DNA of 64,000 nucleotides, taken from NCBI GenBank assembly GCA_041741155.1, contig JBGSKO010000154.1:62001-126000 (forward strand), written 5' to 3'. The notes below the pieces were generated by a model, which ran no database searches, had not been told where the DNA came from, and saw nothing but the letters and a program-made list of their open reading frames with translations. The stretch is from M3007 sp041741155. Its GTDB lineage: Bacteria > Bacteroidota > Bacteroidia > Chitinophagales > Saprospiraceae. The position numbers were made by a program, and so were the translations under genes. Below, piece by piece: positions 17,501 to 32,500 of this stretch (position 1 is its first letter; each line of letters starts with the position of its first letter).

Positions 17501-20500
17501 CGCACGGATCGGAGAACTGGAAGGAAATCGTGATCGTGCGGCGACAGGGTAGTAAATCGTTGTTAATTTCGATGGAAGCCACCTCAATGATGATCTCGTT
17601 TTCAGCCGCACAGTTGTCGCTGATAAAGCCGGCCAACGATTGGATAGGCAGGCCAGCAACCGTCCAGCCTTCATCGAAGGCAATGATTTGGCCGACCGTC
17701 AGGCTGATTACAGCATCGGCCGGACAGGCAGCACCATTTTCGGTTGTCAGTGGGGCTACGAGCATTCCGCCCGGATCAAACGTCGGCGGCACCGTATCAA
17801 TCACCGTAATGGTTTGCACACACGATCCAATGTTACCGCAGGCATCTGCCCAGGTCCATGTACGCGTGACAACGCCTTGTTGCGGGCAATTCCCAAAAAC
17901 AACAGCATCCGTAAATGTCGGCGTTGTCGGGTTCGGGTCGCAGTTGTCGGTAGCAGTAGCAACGCCGGTACTGATCGGGTCAAAGTTCGAATCACAGGTG
18001 ATAACTGTATCGGCCGGACAAACCAGAACCGGACGTGTGGTATCCTGCACCATGATTATTTGCACGCAGGTCCCCATGTTTCCGCAATCATCCTCGGAAG
18101 TCCAGGTGCGGGTAATGATGCTGTCTTGCGGGCATTGTCCAACTACTACCACATCACTGTAAGTCGGCACGGTCGCTGTTCCGCAGTTATCGGTTGCCGT
18201 AGCAAAGCCTATTGCTGCAGGTGCAGTGCTCGTATTGCAATTTATTATGGTATCAGCCGGGCAAACAACAACCGGCGGCGTGTCATCCACTACGGTGATG
18301 AGCTGCACACAGGCCGCTGCGTTTCCGCAAGCATCCAGAGCTGCCCAGGTGCGCTCAATAGTTTTCTCCTGTGGGCAATTGCCGCTGGGAGTTACTACAT
18401 CATCCACCACAACTACGGCCGTCATCGGGTCGCAATTGTCTATAGCAATAGCCGTACCGGTAGGTGCATTCGCACCTGGTGTCAGGCTTTGGTCGCATTC
18501 CACTGTAAGCGGATTCGGGCAGGCAATCACCGGCGGCGTGGTATCCACTACATTAATTGTCTGGACGCACGTGTTAACATTGCCGCAGGCATCCGTGGCT
18601 GTCCAGGTGCGGGTAATGACGCGATTTTGCGGGCAATCTACCGACACTACAATGACATCCGAATCAAGCACCACAGGTGCCGTATCGCAGTTGTCCGTTG
18701 CCGCAGCCGAACCGGTGCCGGCAGGCGTCAGGTCTTGGTCACATTCTACAGTCATATCTACCGGACAAACGAGCGCGGGGCGCGTAGTGTCCTGCACCGT
18801 GATGTGCTGGATGCAGGCAATGGCATTCAGGCAGTTGTCAACAGCCACCCAACGGCGGTTGATGACTTTTTCCTGCGGACAATCGCCCGGCACCTGCGTG
18901 TCCACCATTGTCACCGACAGCGACAGGTCACAGTTGTCGGAAGCAATGGCCGTGCCGGTGTTTGCCGGGATGGTAGCTACTTCGCAATTGATCGTAATGT
19001 CGAGCGGGCAAATGATAACCGGCTTGGTCGTATCGCGAACCGTGATGATTTGCGTACACGGAATAGCCTGGTTGCCGCAAGCATCGAAGGCCGTCCAGGT
19101 ACGCGCAATGGTGCGGGCATCCGGACAGTTGCCGGGCGTGTTGACATCGGTGAAGTTGACCGTCGGCAGCGCATCGCAGTTATCCGAAGCCGTGGCCACA
19201 CCGGTGTTTGCCGGAATCGGGTCCACCTCACAGTTGATCACCGTATCTGCCGGGCAAGCGAGTACCGGGGCTTCCAAATCCTGAACGGCGATTACTTGCA
19301 CGCAGGTTGTCGAGTTATTGCACTGGTCGGTAGCCGTCCAGGTGCGCTCGATAGCGTAGTTTCCGAGGCAACCGCCCAAAAGCACGTTGTCGGAAGAGGT
19401 GACTACCGGAGCTGCGTCGCAGTTGTCCGTAGCCGTAGCCTCACCCGTCTCGACAGGTATTTGCGGGTCTTCACAATTGATCGTCACGTTTGCCGGACAG
19501 GTAATCACCGGCGGTGTGTTTTCGATGATCGTGAAAATCTGCTGACGCTGACGGAAGTTTCCGCAGTCATCGTACACTCGCCAGATTACCCGGATGTTGC
19601 GTTTGCAAGCATCGGCCGGGCCATCCCAGTCTTCAGAAATATTCCAGACGTATAATTTAAGATCCGCCGTATCGGTGCAGTTGTCGCTGTAAATCGCCGG
19701 ACCGTCAATGGTCATTCCGTGTACAGTGAACGTAAACGCTGCATTACCCATAGCGACCGGATTAACCTGATCAATCACCAGACTAATTTCCGCAGTAGCG
19801 GGGCAGGTAGCACCGTTTTCCGTCGTCAGCGTCATATCCGCCGGTTTCGGGAACACTGGGATGAGCGTGTCGGACACGGTAATGATCTGGTTTTGCGTCA
19901 GCACATTTCCACAGCCGTCGTTCAGGCTCCAGATACGGGTAATGATTTTGCTGCCGGCACATTGGCCGTCAACGGTAACATCCGTAAAGGTGGCATCCAG
20001 ACCGGTAGCGCAGTTATCATTCTCATTCGCCGCGTCGCCAGTCACGCCAACACTTGCGTCATAAACGCAATTGGCATCCGTGTAAATAGTGATATCAACA
20101 GGCACGACGAAGGTCGGCAGCGTAGTATCCTGCACCGTAATCGTCTGCTCGCAAATACCGATGTTGCCACAGTCGTCCTCTGAAGTCCAGGTGCGAATGA
20201 TTACCGATTCCTGCGGGCAGTTGCCGGGCACAACATCATCGCTGTGGGTTGGCACTGTTGCCGTTCCACAGTTATCCGTTGCCGTAGCAAAATCCAGATC
20301 AAGCGGAGCAATGCTGGTATTGCAGTTGATCACCGTGTCTGCCGGACAAACGACAACTGGTCCCTGAGTATCTTTCTTGGTTATCGTCTGCTGACAAGCC
20401 GATTGGTTGTTGCAGTCGTCCAGAGCAGCCCAGGTACGTGTGATCACCGTGTCGCGCAAACAAGCGCCCACTTGTGTTTTGGTGTCAATGTAGGTTACAA

Positions 20501-23500
20501 TCAGCGTCGGGTCGCAGTTATCAATAGCAATGGCGACGCCGAGGGCGGTATTCACATTCGGATCGGTGCTTTCGTTGCATTCAATCGTCCGGTTCTGCGG
20601 ACATGCGATGACCGGCGGCGTCACGTCCTGAACCGCAATGATTTGCAGGCAGGTGGTGGAATTACCGCAGGCATCCGCAGCTGTCCAGGTGCGCTGAATG
20701 GTTTTGGCTTGTGTACAACCACCAGGCAAAACATTATCGGTAAAGGTTACCACAGGGCTGTTGGTACAGTTGTCGGTCGCAGTAGCAAAGCCGGACGGGC
20801 CGTCGGGCGTTTGGTCGTCGTTGCAATTTACCGTGATATCGGCCGGGCAAGTCAGCACCGGCTTGGTGGTATCCTGCACCGTGATGATCTGTTCGCAGGC
20901 ATTGATGTTGGCACAGTTGTCCACGGTTACCCAGCGGCGCCGGATGACCTTTTCCTGCGGGCAATCACCCGGGATGACAACATCCAGAGGCGTCAGGCCC
21001 GGGTCAGGGTCACAATTGTCGGACGCTATCGCAGTACCCGTGTTGATTGGGAGCGGATCTATTTCACAGTTAATCGTGATGTCGAGCGGGCAAATAATGC
21101 TCGGACGCGTCGTGTCCTGCACGGCGATGATTTGCTGGCAGAATGTGCTATTGCCGCACACATCCAACGCAGTCCAGGTACGGGTGATCGTGTAAGTCTG
21201 GTCCGTGCACGCACCGATATTGGTTTGCGTACTCTGGTCTACAAACGTTACCGTCGGCGTAGCGTCGCAATTGTCGGAGGCGGTTGCCGTGCCGGCAAAA
21301 GCAGGCGTAGTACCTTCGCAATTCACCGTCGTGTTTGCCGGGCAAACAATCGTTGGAGCCGCAATGTCCTGCACACCGATCACCTGCAAACAGGTATTCG
21401 AGTTGCCGCAGTTGTCTGTAGCTATCCAGGTGCGTTCAATGGCGTAATTGCCGAGGCAATTGCCGGGGACAGGGTTATCCGTGAAGGTAACCACCGGAGC
21501 CAAATCACACAAGTCCGTCGCAGAAGCAGTACCCGTGTTGGCCGGCACTTGCGGGTCTTCACAGTTGATGATTGTATTCGTTGGGCAAGCAATGCTCGGC
21601 GGCGTAACATCCTGCACCGTGATCGTTTGAACGCAGGTTGTACTGTTCTGGCAATCGTCCGTAGCTGTCCAGATGCGGGCAATAGCATAGTTACCCGGGC
21701 AGTTGCCCGTTATGATATTATCCGTGGAAGAAATCACGGGAGCGGTCGAACAGTTGTCCGTAGCAGTAGCGCTACCGGTGTTCGTCGGCAGTTGAGAATC
21801 CTGACAGTTGATGGTGATCGGATTCGGGCAGGCAACGATCGGGGCGGTATTGTCCGTCACGGTGATCGTTTGCGTTACGCTCGTGGCATTGCCGCATTCG
21901 TCGGAGATCGTGTACGTCCGGACAATGGTTCCGTTGCACGGTGTGCCGACTAACTGGCCTGTAACCGAACTGACTGTCAGATTCGCCGTTGGCGAGCAGT
22001 TGTCGCTTGCCGATGTGCCCGGCAGTGCCAGGAATTCGGCAATCGTCGTTGCTGCAAGCGAAAGGTCCGTGCTGCATTCGATGTCAATTGTAGTCGGGGC
22101 GGTCACAACCGGCGCCGTCTGGTCGCGCCAGTGGATAATTTGCACACAGGAACCGGTGTTGCCGCAGGCATCTTCCGATGTCCAGGTACGGGTAATGATG
22201 CTATCGCGGGGACATTGACCCGCAACAATCACATCCGTGTAAACCGGTGTGGTCGGAGCCATATCGCAGTTATCCGTTACCGAAGGTGTTCCCGTGAGGG
22301 TTGGCAGCGGGTTTTGGTCGCATTCCACCGTGCTTTCTGCCGGGCAGGTCAGCACCGGCGCCGTGCGGTCGCGTACAATGATGGTCTGGATACAAGCCGT
22401 GCCGTTGGCGCAATCGTCAATCGCTACCCAGGTACGGGTGATGATACTTTCCTGCGGGCAAGTTCCGGCGACAATAACCTCGTCGTCCAGCAATACCGTC
22501 GGAGAAATATCACAGTTGTCCGCCGCCACGGCAATACCGGTGGGGTTGTTCGCGCCGGGAGTCAAATTCTGATCGCACTCTACCGTCACATTTGGTGCGC
22601 AAACCAACACCGGCGGGAGAACGTCCTGCACGTTGATTGTTTGCACACAACTCGTAACATTTCCGCAATCATCAGCCACAGTCCAGGTGCGCGTGATCAG
22701 ATAGGTCTGGGCACACAGTCCACCCGGCGTGATAATATTGCTGTGGAAAATAGTAGGTGTCTGGTCGCAGTTATCGCTCACGATCGGGGAGCCCGTGCCT
22801 GTAGCAGTCGTATCGGCGTTACAGGCGATGGTCACATTCGGCGGACATGTCAACGTCGGAGCCGTCAGGTCGCGCACAGTGATCGTTTGTACGCAGATTC
22901 CGATGTTGCCGCAGTCGTCCACTGCAATCCAGCGGCGGGAAATGATGCTGTCTTGCGGGCAAGCGCCAACCGTCGCGATGTCGGTATGAATGATCACGAG
23001 GTTTGCATCGCAGTTGTCCATGGCCGTAGCCGTACCCGTTTGTGCGGGTGTGTGCGGATTTTCGCAGGTAACAAGCACATCGCCCGGGCAAACGATGACC
23101 GGGTCGGTCGTGTCCTGTACAGCGATTGTTTGCACACACGTGAGCGCCTGGTTGCCGCAAGCATCCACCGCAAACCACGTGCGCGTGATCGTTTGCGCGG
23201 CCGCGCAAGAGCCTGAAACAGGTGCATCCGTGAACGTCACCACCGGCATCATGTCGCAGTTGTCGGTAGCCGTGGCCGTACCCGTGTTTGCCGGGACTGA
23301 AACAATTTCGCAGTTGATAATCGTGTCGGCCGGGCAAGTGAGCACCGGCAGCGTAATATCTTGTACGGTGATGACTTGCAAACAAGTGGTCGAGTTATTG
23401 CACACGTCCGTAGCCGTCCAGATGCGCTCGATTTTATAGTTGTCTGGGCAGTTGCCTGGAACTACAACATCAGCAAAGGTGACTGCCGGTGCAACATCGC

Positions 23501-26500
23501 AATTGTCTGTTGCCGTGGCTTCACCCGTTACGGATGGCACCTGCAGGTCTTCGCAGTTAAGCGTCACATCAGCAGGGCATGCGATGACTGACGGGGTATT
23601 TTCTACAATCGTAAATGTCTGCTGACGCTGGCGGAAGTTTCCACAGTCGTCATACACCCTCCAGGTCACCCGGATATCGCGGGAACAAGCATCGGCGTTG
23701 CCGCCAAAGTCTTCCTGAATATTCCAGACAAACAATTTCAAATTGCTGCCGGCAGAACAGTTGTCGTTGTAGTCCGTCGGTCCGTCAATGGTAATACCGT
23801 GTACCGTGAAGGTGAACGCCGCATTTCCTGTCGCTATCGGATTGACCTGGTCAGCCACCAAACCAATAGCAGCTGTTTCGGGGCACGAAGCGCCATCTGC
23901 AGTCGTAAGCGTCACGTCAGCCGGTTTCGGGAACGCCGGAATAAGCGTATCCAGCACCGTTATAATCTGGTTCTGGTTCAGCACATTTCCGCAGCCATCG
24001 CTCAAACTCCAGGTACGGGTAATGATTTTATTGCCGAAACAAGCGCCATCGGCAATGACATCCGTAGGGATGGCATCCAGTCCGGAAGCACAGTTGTCTG
24101 ACTCGTTCGTTACGTCGCCTGTTACACCAACGCTCGCGTCGTAGGTACAGTTTGCAGTGGCGTAAATGGTAATATCAACGGGCACGGTAAACATGGGCGC
24201 CTCTGTATCTTCCACCGTAATCACCTGCGTGAAGACCGCACTCGGGTTGCCGCACGCATCCGTCACCATCCAGGTATTCGTGTAGGTGCCGGCTTGCGGA
24301 CATTGTCCCGGAGCAAACAAACCTGATGTTTTTACCAGGTTGGTTACATCATTATCGCAGTTGTCGGTAGCTACCGGGAACAAATTTTGCGCAGCCAATA
24401 AACCAGCCGCGTCGTCGCATTCGACCGTGCGATCGAGTTCGCCGGCAACTGTTGTCCAGGTTGGCGGCATGTTATCAATAATCGTGATAACCTGGGTAAA
24501 CACCGTACTGGTGTTCATGCAATCGTCCGTCACTACCCAGGTGTTCGTGTACGTGCCGGCTTGCGGGCATTGCGTGCCGGGCACAAATGAACCGGGCACT
24601 TTTACGATATTGGTTACATCGTTATCGCAAAGGTCCGTCGCCACGGGGAACAGGGCTTGAGCAGCGGCCAAACCAGTCGCATCGTCGCATTGTAGCGTCT
24701 GATCGAGGGCACTAGCAGCCGTTGTCCAGGTTGGCGGTGCAGTATCTTTTACCGTTATGGATTGCGTACAGACGCTCGTGTTTCCACAATCATCCGTACC
24801 TGTCCAGGTACGCAGGATGATGACATTTTGCGGGCAAGGACCGCCGCTCAGCGGCAGGTCGCTGTACGCTATGTTCACGTTGTTGTCGCAGTTGTCGGTA
24901 GCCACCGCGATTCCGGTTGGCGAACCAGGGCCGGGAATCAGGGTCACGTTGCACTCCACGGTCACGCCCATCGGGCAAGTGATAACCGGGCGGGTGGTGT
25001 CTTGTACTTCAATAGTTTGCGTACAGGTGGCCAAATTGCCACAATTATCTACTGCCGCCCACAAACGAGTGATCGTGAATTCCTGCGGGCAGCTACCCGG
25101 CGTGATTGTATTGCTGTAGCCGATGCCGATTGATGGCGTCGGGGAGCAGTTGTCCAAAGCAGTAGCGATGCCGGTCGTCATAATGGTCGTGTCCGTACCA
25201 CAGTTTACCGTGCGGTTGATCGGGCAGGAAATAGACGGCGCCTGGCTGTCATCCACCGTAACGACTTGTGTACAAACCGCGGTGTTGCCGGAGGCGTCAC
25301 GCGCTACCCAGGTGCGGGCCATTACATATTCCTGCGGGCAGTTGCCGGGTGCAATGGCATTGGTATGTGACAGAACGGGCATCAGATCGCAGTTATCGGT
25401 TGCTGTTGCAATACCTGTCGGAGCCATCAAGCCGGGAATGGTGTCGGCGTTGCACTCGATGGTAAGGAACGACGGGCAGGAAATGGTCGGCGCGTCGTTG
25501 TCCGCCACAGTTACCACGAAGGAGCACGAGGAGACGTTCATTGCACCGTCCACGACCGTGTAGGTTACCACGGTTTGACCGAGTCCAAAGGTAAATGCAT
25601 CGTTTCCACCGGATGTTACCGCGCCTCCCGTCGGGAGCACCGGCGGCGCCGGCATACCGTTTCCGAAGGAAATGCTCAGCGTTGCCGGGCAATTCGTCGT
25701 ATTCAGGTTCAGTGTCGGGTGCGTCAGCGTCAGCATGGTATCGCATACGGCGGTCGTCGTGGCCAAAATGTTATTCGGGCAAATGACCTCTGGTTTGGGT
25801 TCCACAACGATTTGAAATTCCCGTACAGGGCCGGAGCAGGTCAAACCTGCTGACGTCCGCTGCGGGATCACGCTCAACATGGCCGTCGTAGCCAATGCAC
25901 CGGTGTTTTCCAACATGGTCGCACTCACGAACAATGCATTGGGCGAACCGCCGCCGTTATCCGTGCCGTTTGCCGGCGTGGCGGTCAGATTGGTTCCACT
26001 CCAAGCCCAAACGATAGCGTTGGATGGATCGGCTCCGAATGTTCCGAGGTTATGGTCAATTGAAAAACCGCCTACCGTGCTGCCGGAGCATACGCCTGCG
26101 GGAGGGGTCGGGGAAATGCCCGTCACCTGCGGCAACGGACGTACCACCACCGCGATTACTTGCGGCGTGCCCGAGCAGGGGCCGAATTTCGGTGTTACTG
26201 TGAAGGTCACATTCACCGAGTTGATATTGATGTTGTCAATTGCACCCAGGAGGGACAAGTCGGTGGTATTCGACAGCATTCCGTTGCCGGAAACGCCACC
26301 AAAATCGCCGCCCAGCGTCACCAAATTCGGGTCGGGCATACCGAACACCGGCGTAATTACCCACGATACATCGTAGGTTGTTCCTATTGGGTTCATGCCG
26401 CCCGGCGTCAGCGTCAGCGTGTAATCATCGCCCGAACAAATCGGCGATGCACTTTGCGTCAGCGTCACCGTCGGGATACTTGGCGCGCCGCCCGGCAGGG

Positions 26501-29500
26501 TTACCGTAACCGTAGCCGTGCAGTTTGATGAGTTATTGCAATTGTCCGTCACAGTCAGTGTCACGGTGTTGGCGCCCACATTCGCACAGGTAAATGCGCT
26601 TGGCGAAACACCCAGCGTCACCACGCCGCCACAGTTGTCGGAGGAGTTGTTGTCCACCTGAGCGGCCGCGATGGCGACATTGCCGGTGTTATCCAGTTCC
26701 ACGGTTATATTTTGACAAACGGCCGTGGGTGGCACGTTGTCATTGATAGAAATGCTCTGCGTAATGTCGGCAGTATTGCCGCAGCCGTCCGACAGGCGGT
26801 AGGTACGGGTCACGGTGCCAATACATCCAGGATTGGCGCTGTCGCCAGTGTGCGTCACCGTCACGGTGCCACCGCAGTTGTCGGTTTCGCCAGTCACGTC
26901 ATTAATGTTCGAAGGCGGAATATTGGCGTAGCAGGCAATCGGGCCGAGCGACGGAAGTGGATCAGCCGTAGGCGCCACGTTGTCGTTGATGGTAATAATT
27001 TGGGTAATATCGGCGGTATTACCGCACTGATCACTCAGGCGGTAGGTGCGGATGACGGTGCCTGTACATCCCGGGTCGGCACTGTCGCCAAAGTGTACAA
27101 TGGAAATCGCACCGCCGCAGTTATCGGCCTCGCCAGTCACGACGTTCACATCAGCAGCCGGAATATTGGCATAGCAGGCAACCGGCCCGATTGCCGAAAG
27201 CGGATCTGCTGTAGGCGCTTGTGTATCCACGATGGTGATCACCTGCGTGTACACCGAACTGGTATTGCCGCAGTCGTCGGTTACCGTCCAGGTGTTCGTG
27301 TATGTGCCAGCTTGTGGGCAAAGCATGCCGGGCACGAAGGAGCCGGGTAATTTTGAAATGTTCGTTACGTCGTTGTCGCAAAGGTCCGTCGCTGCGGGGA
27401 ACAAGGCCTGCGCAGCAACAAAAGCCATTACATCGTTGCATTCCACCGTGCTGTTGAGTGCGTCGGCAGCTGTCGTCCAGGTCGGCGCTTGCGTATCCAG
27501 CACCGTGATCGCCTGGGGGCAGGAACTGGTATTGCCACAATCATCCGATGCTGTCCAGGTACGCAATACGTTGGCTGCTTGCGGGCAGCCGCCGGATGCA
27601 TTCAAGTCGCTATACGTGATTGTAGGATTGGTATCGCAGTTATCCATGGCCGTGGCGACGAGTAGCGCAGGGTTTACGCCCGGTATGCGGCTGTCGGTGC
27701 ACTCAATAGTCACCGCATTTGGACAGGCAATAGCCGGCGGCGTACTGTCATCCACCGTAATTATTTGCGTACAGCTGTTGACGTTGCCACAATCATCAAA
27801 AACCACCCAGGTGCGGGCGATGACGTATTCCTGCGGGCATGTGCCGGGCACAGGTGCGGCATCACTGTAGCCGGGGGTAACCATCAGATCGCACAGGTCC
27901 GAGGCGCCGGCTGTACCCGTGGCAGCGGGTAACGTGCTCGACGTACATTCTACTGTAATATTCGACGGACAAGCCAGTGCGGGCGGTGTGTTGTCGTCCA
28001 CTGTGATGGCCTGAACGCAGGAAGCGGTGTTGCCGGCGGCATCTTGTGCCAGCCACGTACGGAATACAGTAAATTCTTGCGGGCAATTGCCGGGCGCGAT
28101 ACTGTTGGTACGGGTAATCGTCGGCATGGCCGTGCAATTGTCCGTAGCAGTAGCAAAACCGGTGTTCGCAGCAGAAGTATCTGCCGGGCATTCCAGGGTA
28201 ACCGCCATCGGGCAAGTGATGACCGGCAATTCCGTGTCGTTCACCGTCACGACGAACGCGCAGGAGTGCGTGTTGCTGGAGGCGTCCGTAGCGGTTACCG
28301 TAACCGTGGTCGGGCCGACCGGGAACGTGCTACCGCTTGCCGGAACGGCAGCACTGGACACGCCCAGACAGTTGTCCGAAGAAGCCGGAAGGGTAAATGT
28401 CACCACAGCGTTGCACAGACCGGGGGTGTTGTTTTGGAAAAGCGCCTGCGGGCAGGCGGCGACAGGGTTTTGGGTGTCGTTCACCGTCACCGTGAAGGCA
28501 CAGGTATGCGTATTCATAGCTGCGTCGGTAGCTGTTACCGTCACCGTCGTTGTACCGACCGGGAACGTTGAGCCGCTTGCCAGAACGGCAGCACTGGTCA
28601 CACCCGGGCAGTTGTCCGAAGAGGTCGGAAGCATGAATGAAACCACGGCGCTGCATTGACCGAGGTCGTTGGCCTGGGTTACATTCATCGGGCAAGCTGC
28701 AACCGGCGCTTGCGTATCATTTACCGTCACCGTGAAGGTGCAGGCGTGCGTATTGCTCGAAGCGTCCGTCGCGGTTACTGTGACCGTTGTCGTACCTACG
28801 GCAAACGTGCTGCCGCTGGCGGGTACTGCTGCACTGGTCACGCCCGGGCAGTTGTCTGTGGGGGCCGGAAGCATGAAAGCCACCACGGCGCTGCATTGGC
28901 CGGGGTCGTTGGCCTGGGTAATATTGGATGGGCAAATAGCCACGGGCAGAATCAGGTCGTTCACCGTCACAGTAGCCGTGCAGGTTGCCGAGTTCGAGCA
29001 GTTGTCCGTCACGGTCAAAACGACGCCATTGGCGCCCACATTCGCACAAGTGAATGTGCTCGGCGCAACACCCAGCGTCACCGGATTGCCGCAGTTATCG
29101 GTGGAGTTATTGTTCACCTGGGCAGCCGTAATTGAAGCATTGCCCATGCCGTCGAGCGACACCGTTACGTTTTGGCAAACCGGCGCCGGAGGTACGTTGT
29201 CGTTGATAGAAATGCTCTGCGTGATAAGGGTGCTGTTGCTGCATTGATCCGTCAACTGGTAGGTGCGGATCACCGTACCGGAACAGCCCGGGTTCGGGCC
29301 GTCGCTCACAAACGTCACCGTCACAGTACCACCGCAGTTGTCGGTTTCACCTGTCACGTCGTTGATGTTCGCAGGCGGAATATTGGCGTAGCATGCAATC
29401 GGGCCGAGTGCCGGAAGCGGATCCGCCGTAGGCGCTACGTTGTCGTTGATCGTGATAACTTGAGTAATATCGGCAGTATTGCTGCAACCATCCGTCAGAC

Positions 29501-32500
29501 GGTAGGTGCGAATCACCGTGCCCGAGCAGCCGGGGTTGGGGCTGTCGCCGATATGTGTAATGGCGACAGCGCCGCCGCAGTTGTCGGCTTCGCCGGTTAC
29601 GTCGTTCACGTTCGGCGCCGGAATATTTGCGTAGCATGCAAACGGCCCTATTGCCGAAAGCGGGTCAGCCGTAGGCGCTACATTGTCATTGATGGTAATG
29701 GTCTGCGTGATATCGGCAGAATTGCTGCAACCATCCGTCAGGCGGTAAGTACGAATCACGGTGCCTGTACAGCCAGGATTTGCACTATCGCCAATATAGG
29801 TGACCGTTACCACTGTACTGCAATTGTCGGTCTCGCCGATTACGTCGTTGATGTTGGCTGCAGGCCGATCAGCGTAACACGCGAACGGGCCAAGCGCCGG
29901 AAGCGGCTCGGCAGTGGGCGCTTTCGTATCCACTACAGCAATAGCCTGTACACAAGTGGTAGCATTGCCGCAAGCATCCGTGGCCGTCCAGGTGCGCAGT
30001 ACATTGGTGGCTTGTGGGCAGCCACCGGTAAAGTTGGCGTCGCCATAAGTGACCGTCGGCGCATTGTCGCAGTTGTCGGTAGCAGTAGCCAGGAACAAAC
30101 TCATGTTAATACCCGGTACGCGGCTCTCATCGCATTCGATGATCACGGCAGCCGGACAGAACGTGATGGTGGGCGCTGTGCTGTCGTCCACCGTTATTTT
30201 TTGTGTACACACACTGGTGTTTCCACAGTCGTCAAAAACAGCCCAGGTGCGGAAGAAATGGTACTCCTGCGGGCAAGTGCCGGGCACAGGCGCGGCATCG
30301 CTATAGCCGGGCACAACCGAATTATCGCAGGCATCGGAAGCGCCGGCGGTACCGGTGGCAGCGGGTAACGTGCTGGACGTGCATTCCACCGTAATGTCCG
30401 ACGGGCAGGCCAGTGCGGGCGACGTGTTGTCAGTAACCGTAATAGTCTGTCCGCAAGTCGCGGTATTGCCGGAAGCATCCTGCGCCATCCAGGTCCGGAA
30501 GACGGTAAATTCTTGCGGGCAATTACCGGGTGCTGTAACATTCGTGCGGGTGATTGTAGGCATGGCCGTGCAATTGTCCGTAGCGGTAGCAAAACCGGTG
30601 TTCGCAGCAGAAGTATCTGCCGGGCATTCCAGGGTAACTGCCATCGGGCATGTGATGACCGGTAGTTCCGTATCGTTCACCGTCACGACGAACGTGCAGG
30701 AGTGCGTGTTGCTGGAGGCGTCCGTAGCGGTTACGGTAACCGTAGTCGGGCCAACCGGGAACGTCGAGCCGCTTGCCGGAGCAGCGGAACTGGTCACGCC
30801 CGGACAGTTGTCCGAAGAAGCCGGAAGGGTAAACGTCACCACAGCACTGCACAGACCGGGCGTGTTGTTTTGGAAAAGCGCAGGCAGGCAGGCGGCGACA
30901 GGGTTTTGGGTGTCGTTCACCGTCACCGAGAAGGTGCAGCTGTGCGTATTATTAGAGGCATCCGTAGCAGTTACAATTACCGTCGTCGTACCAACCGGGA
31001 ACGTCGAGCCGCTGGCTGGGACGGCTGCGCTGGTCACAACCGGACAGTTGTCCGAAGAGGTCGGAAGCATGAATGAAACCACGGCGCTGCATTGGCCGAG
31101 GTCGTTGGCCTGGGTTATATTCATCGGGCAAGCTGCAACAGGCGCCTGCGTATCGTTTACAGTCACCGTAAAAGTGCAGTTGTGCGTATTCATCGCTGCA
31201 TCTGTGGCCGTCACCGTTACCGTCGTGGTACCAACCGGGAACGTGCTGCCGCTGGCAGGTACCGCTGCGCTGGTCACGCCCAGACAGTTGTCGGAAGAGA
31301 CAGGAAGCATGAATGAAACCACGGCGCTGCATTGGCCGAGGTCGTTGGCCTGGGTTACGTTCATCGGGCAGGCTGCAACAGGCGCCTGCGTATCATTTAC
31401 CGTCACCGAGAAGGTGCAGGAATGGATATTATTCGAAGCGTCCGTTGCGGTTACCGTGACCGTTGTCGTGCCTACGGCAAACGTGCTGCCGCTGGCAGGA
31501 ACCGCAGCGCTCGTCACGCCGGGGCAGTTGTCCGAAGAAGTCGGAAGCGTGAACGAAACCACAGCGTTGCATTGGCCGGGATCGTTGGCCTGGGTTACAT
31601 TCATCGGGCAGGCTGCAACAGGCGCCTGCGTATCGTTCACCGTCACCGTGAAGGTGCAGCTGTGCATATTCATCGCTGCATCCGTGGCCGTCACCGTTAC
31701 TGTCGTTATACCAACCGGGAACGTCGAGCCGCTGGCAGGTACTGCGGCGCTGGTCACACCCGGACAGTTGTCCGAAGAAATTGGAAGCATGAATGAAACC
31801 ACGGCGTTGCACTGGCCGGGGTCGTTAGCTTGTACCACGTTCATCGGGCAGGCCGCCACTGGCGCCTGCGTATCGTTCACGGTCACCGTGAAAGTGCAGC
31901 TGTGCATATTGTTCGAAGCGTCCGTCGCAGTTACTGTGACTGTTGTCGTGCCTACGGCAAACGTGCTGCCGCTGGCGGGTACCGCTGCACTCATCACACC
32001 CAGACAGTTGTCCGAAGAAGCCGGCAGCGTGAACGTAACCACGGCGCTGCATTGGCCGGGGTCATTGGATTGTACACCGTTCATAGGGCAGGCCGCCACC
32101 GGCGGGATAATATCGCTCACCGTTACCGTGGCCATACAAGACGAGACGTTTCCGCAATCATCCGTCACCGTCAACGTAACCGTATTCGGCCCCACGTTGG
32201 CGCACGTGAATGCGCTGGGCGAAACGGACAAGGAAACAGCAGCGTCGCAGAGGTCTGACGAGTTGTTGTTCACTGCCGAAGCCGCCAAAGTGGCATTTCC
32301 GGTGTTATCCAAAAAGACAGTAGTGTTTTGACAAAGGGCGGTCGGGTTGGTGTTGTCTGTAACGGTAATGATTTGGGTGTAGGTTGTGCTGGTGTTCCCG
32401 CAGTCATCCGTTACCGTCCAGGTATTGGTGTAGGTACCCTCCTGTGCGCAAATCAAGCCGGCAGCAAAAGTTCCGGAGTTTTTCATCAATTGGGTATTAA

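Noticed and set aside
28220..32100. Regular repeats as a possible CRISPR array
   Set aside because: Units are 240 bp, coding and similar throughout, without short palindromic repeats or unique spacers.
14613..32331. Long plus-strand open frames opposite the giant gene (for example 14613-16196, 17640-19655, 20244-21953 and 30355-32331)
   Set aside because: They are frame shadows of a periodic, GC-biased gene: their sequences repeat with the same 80-residue period and show no signal peptide, start context or known family.
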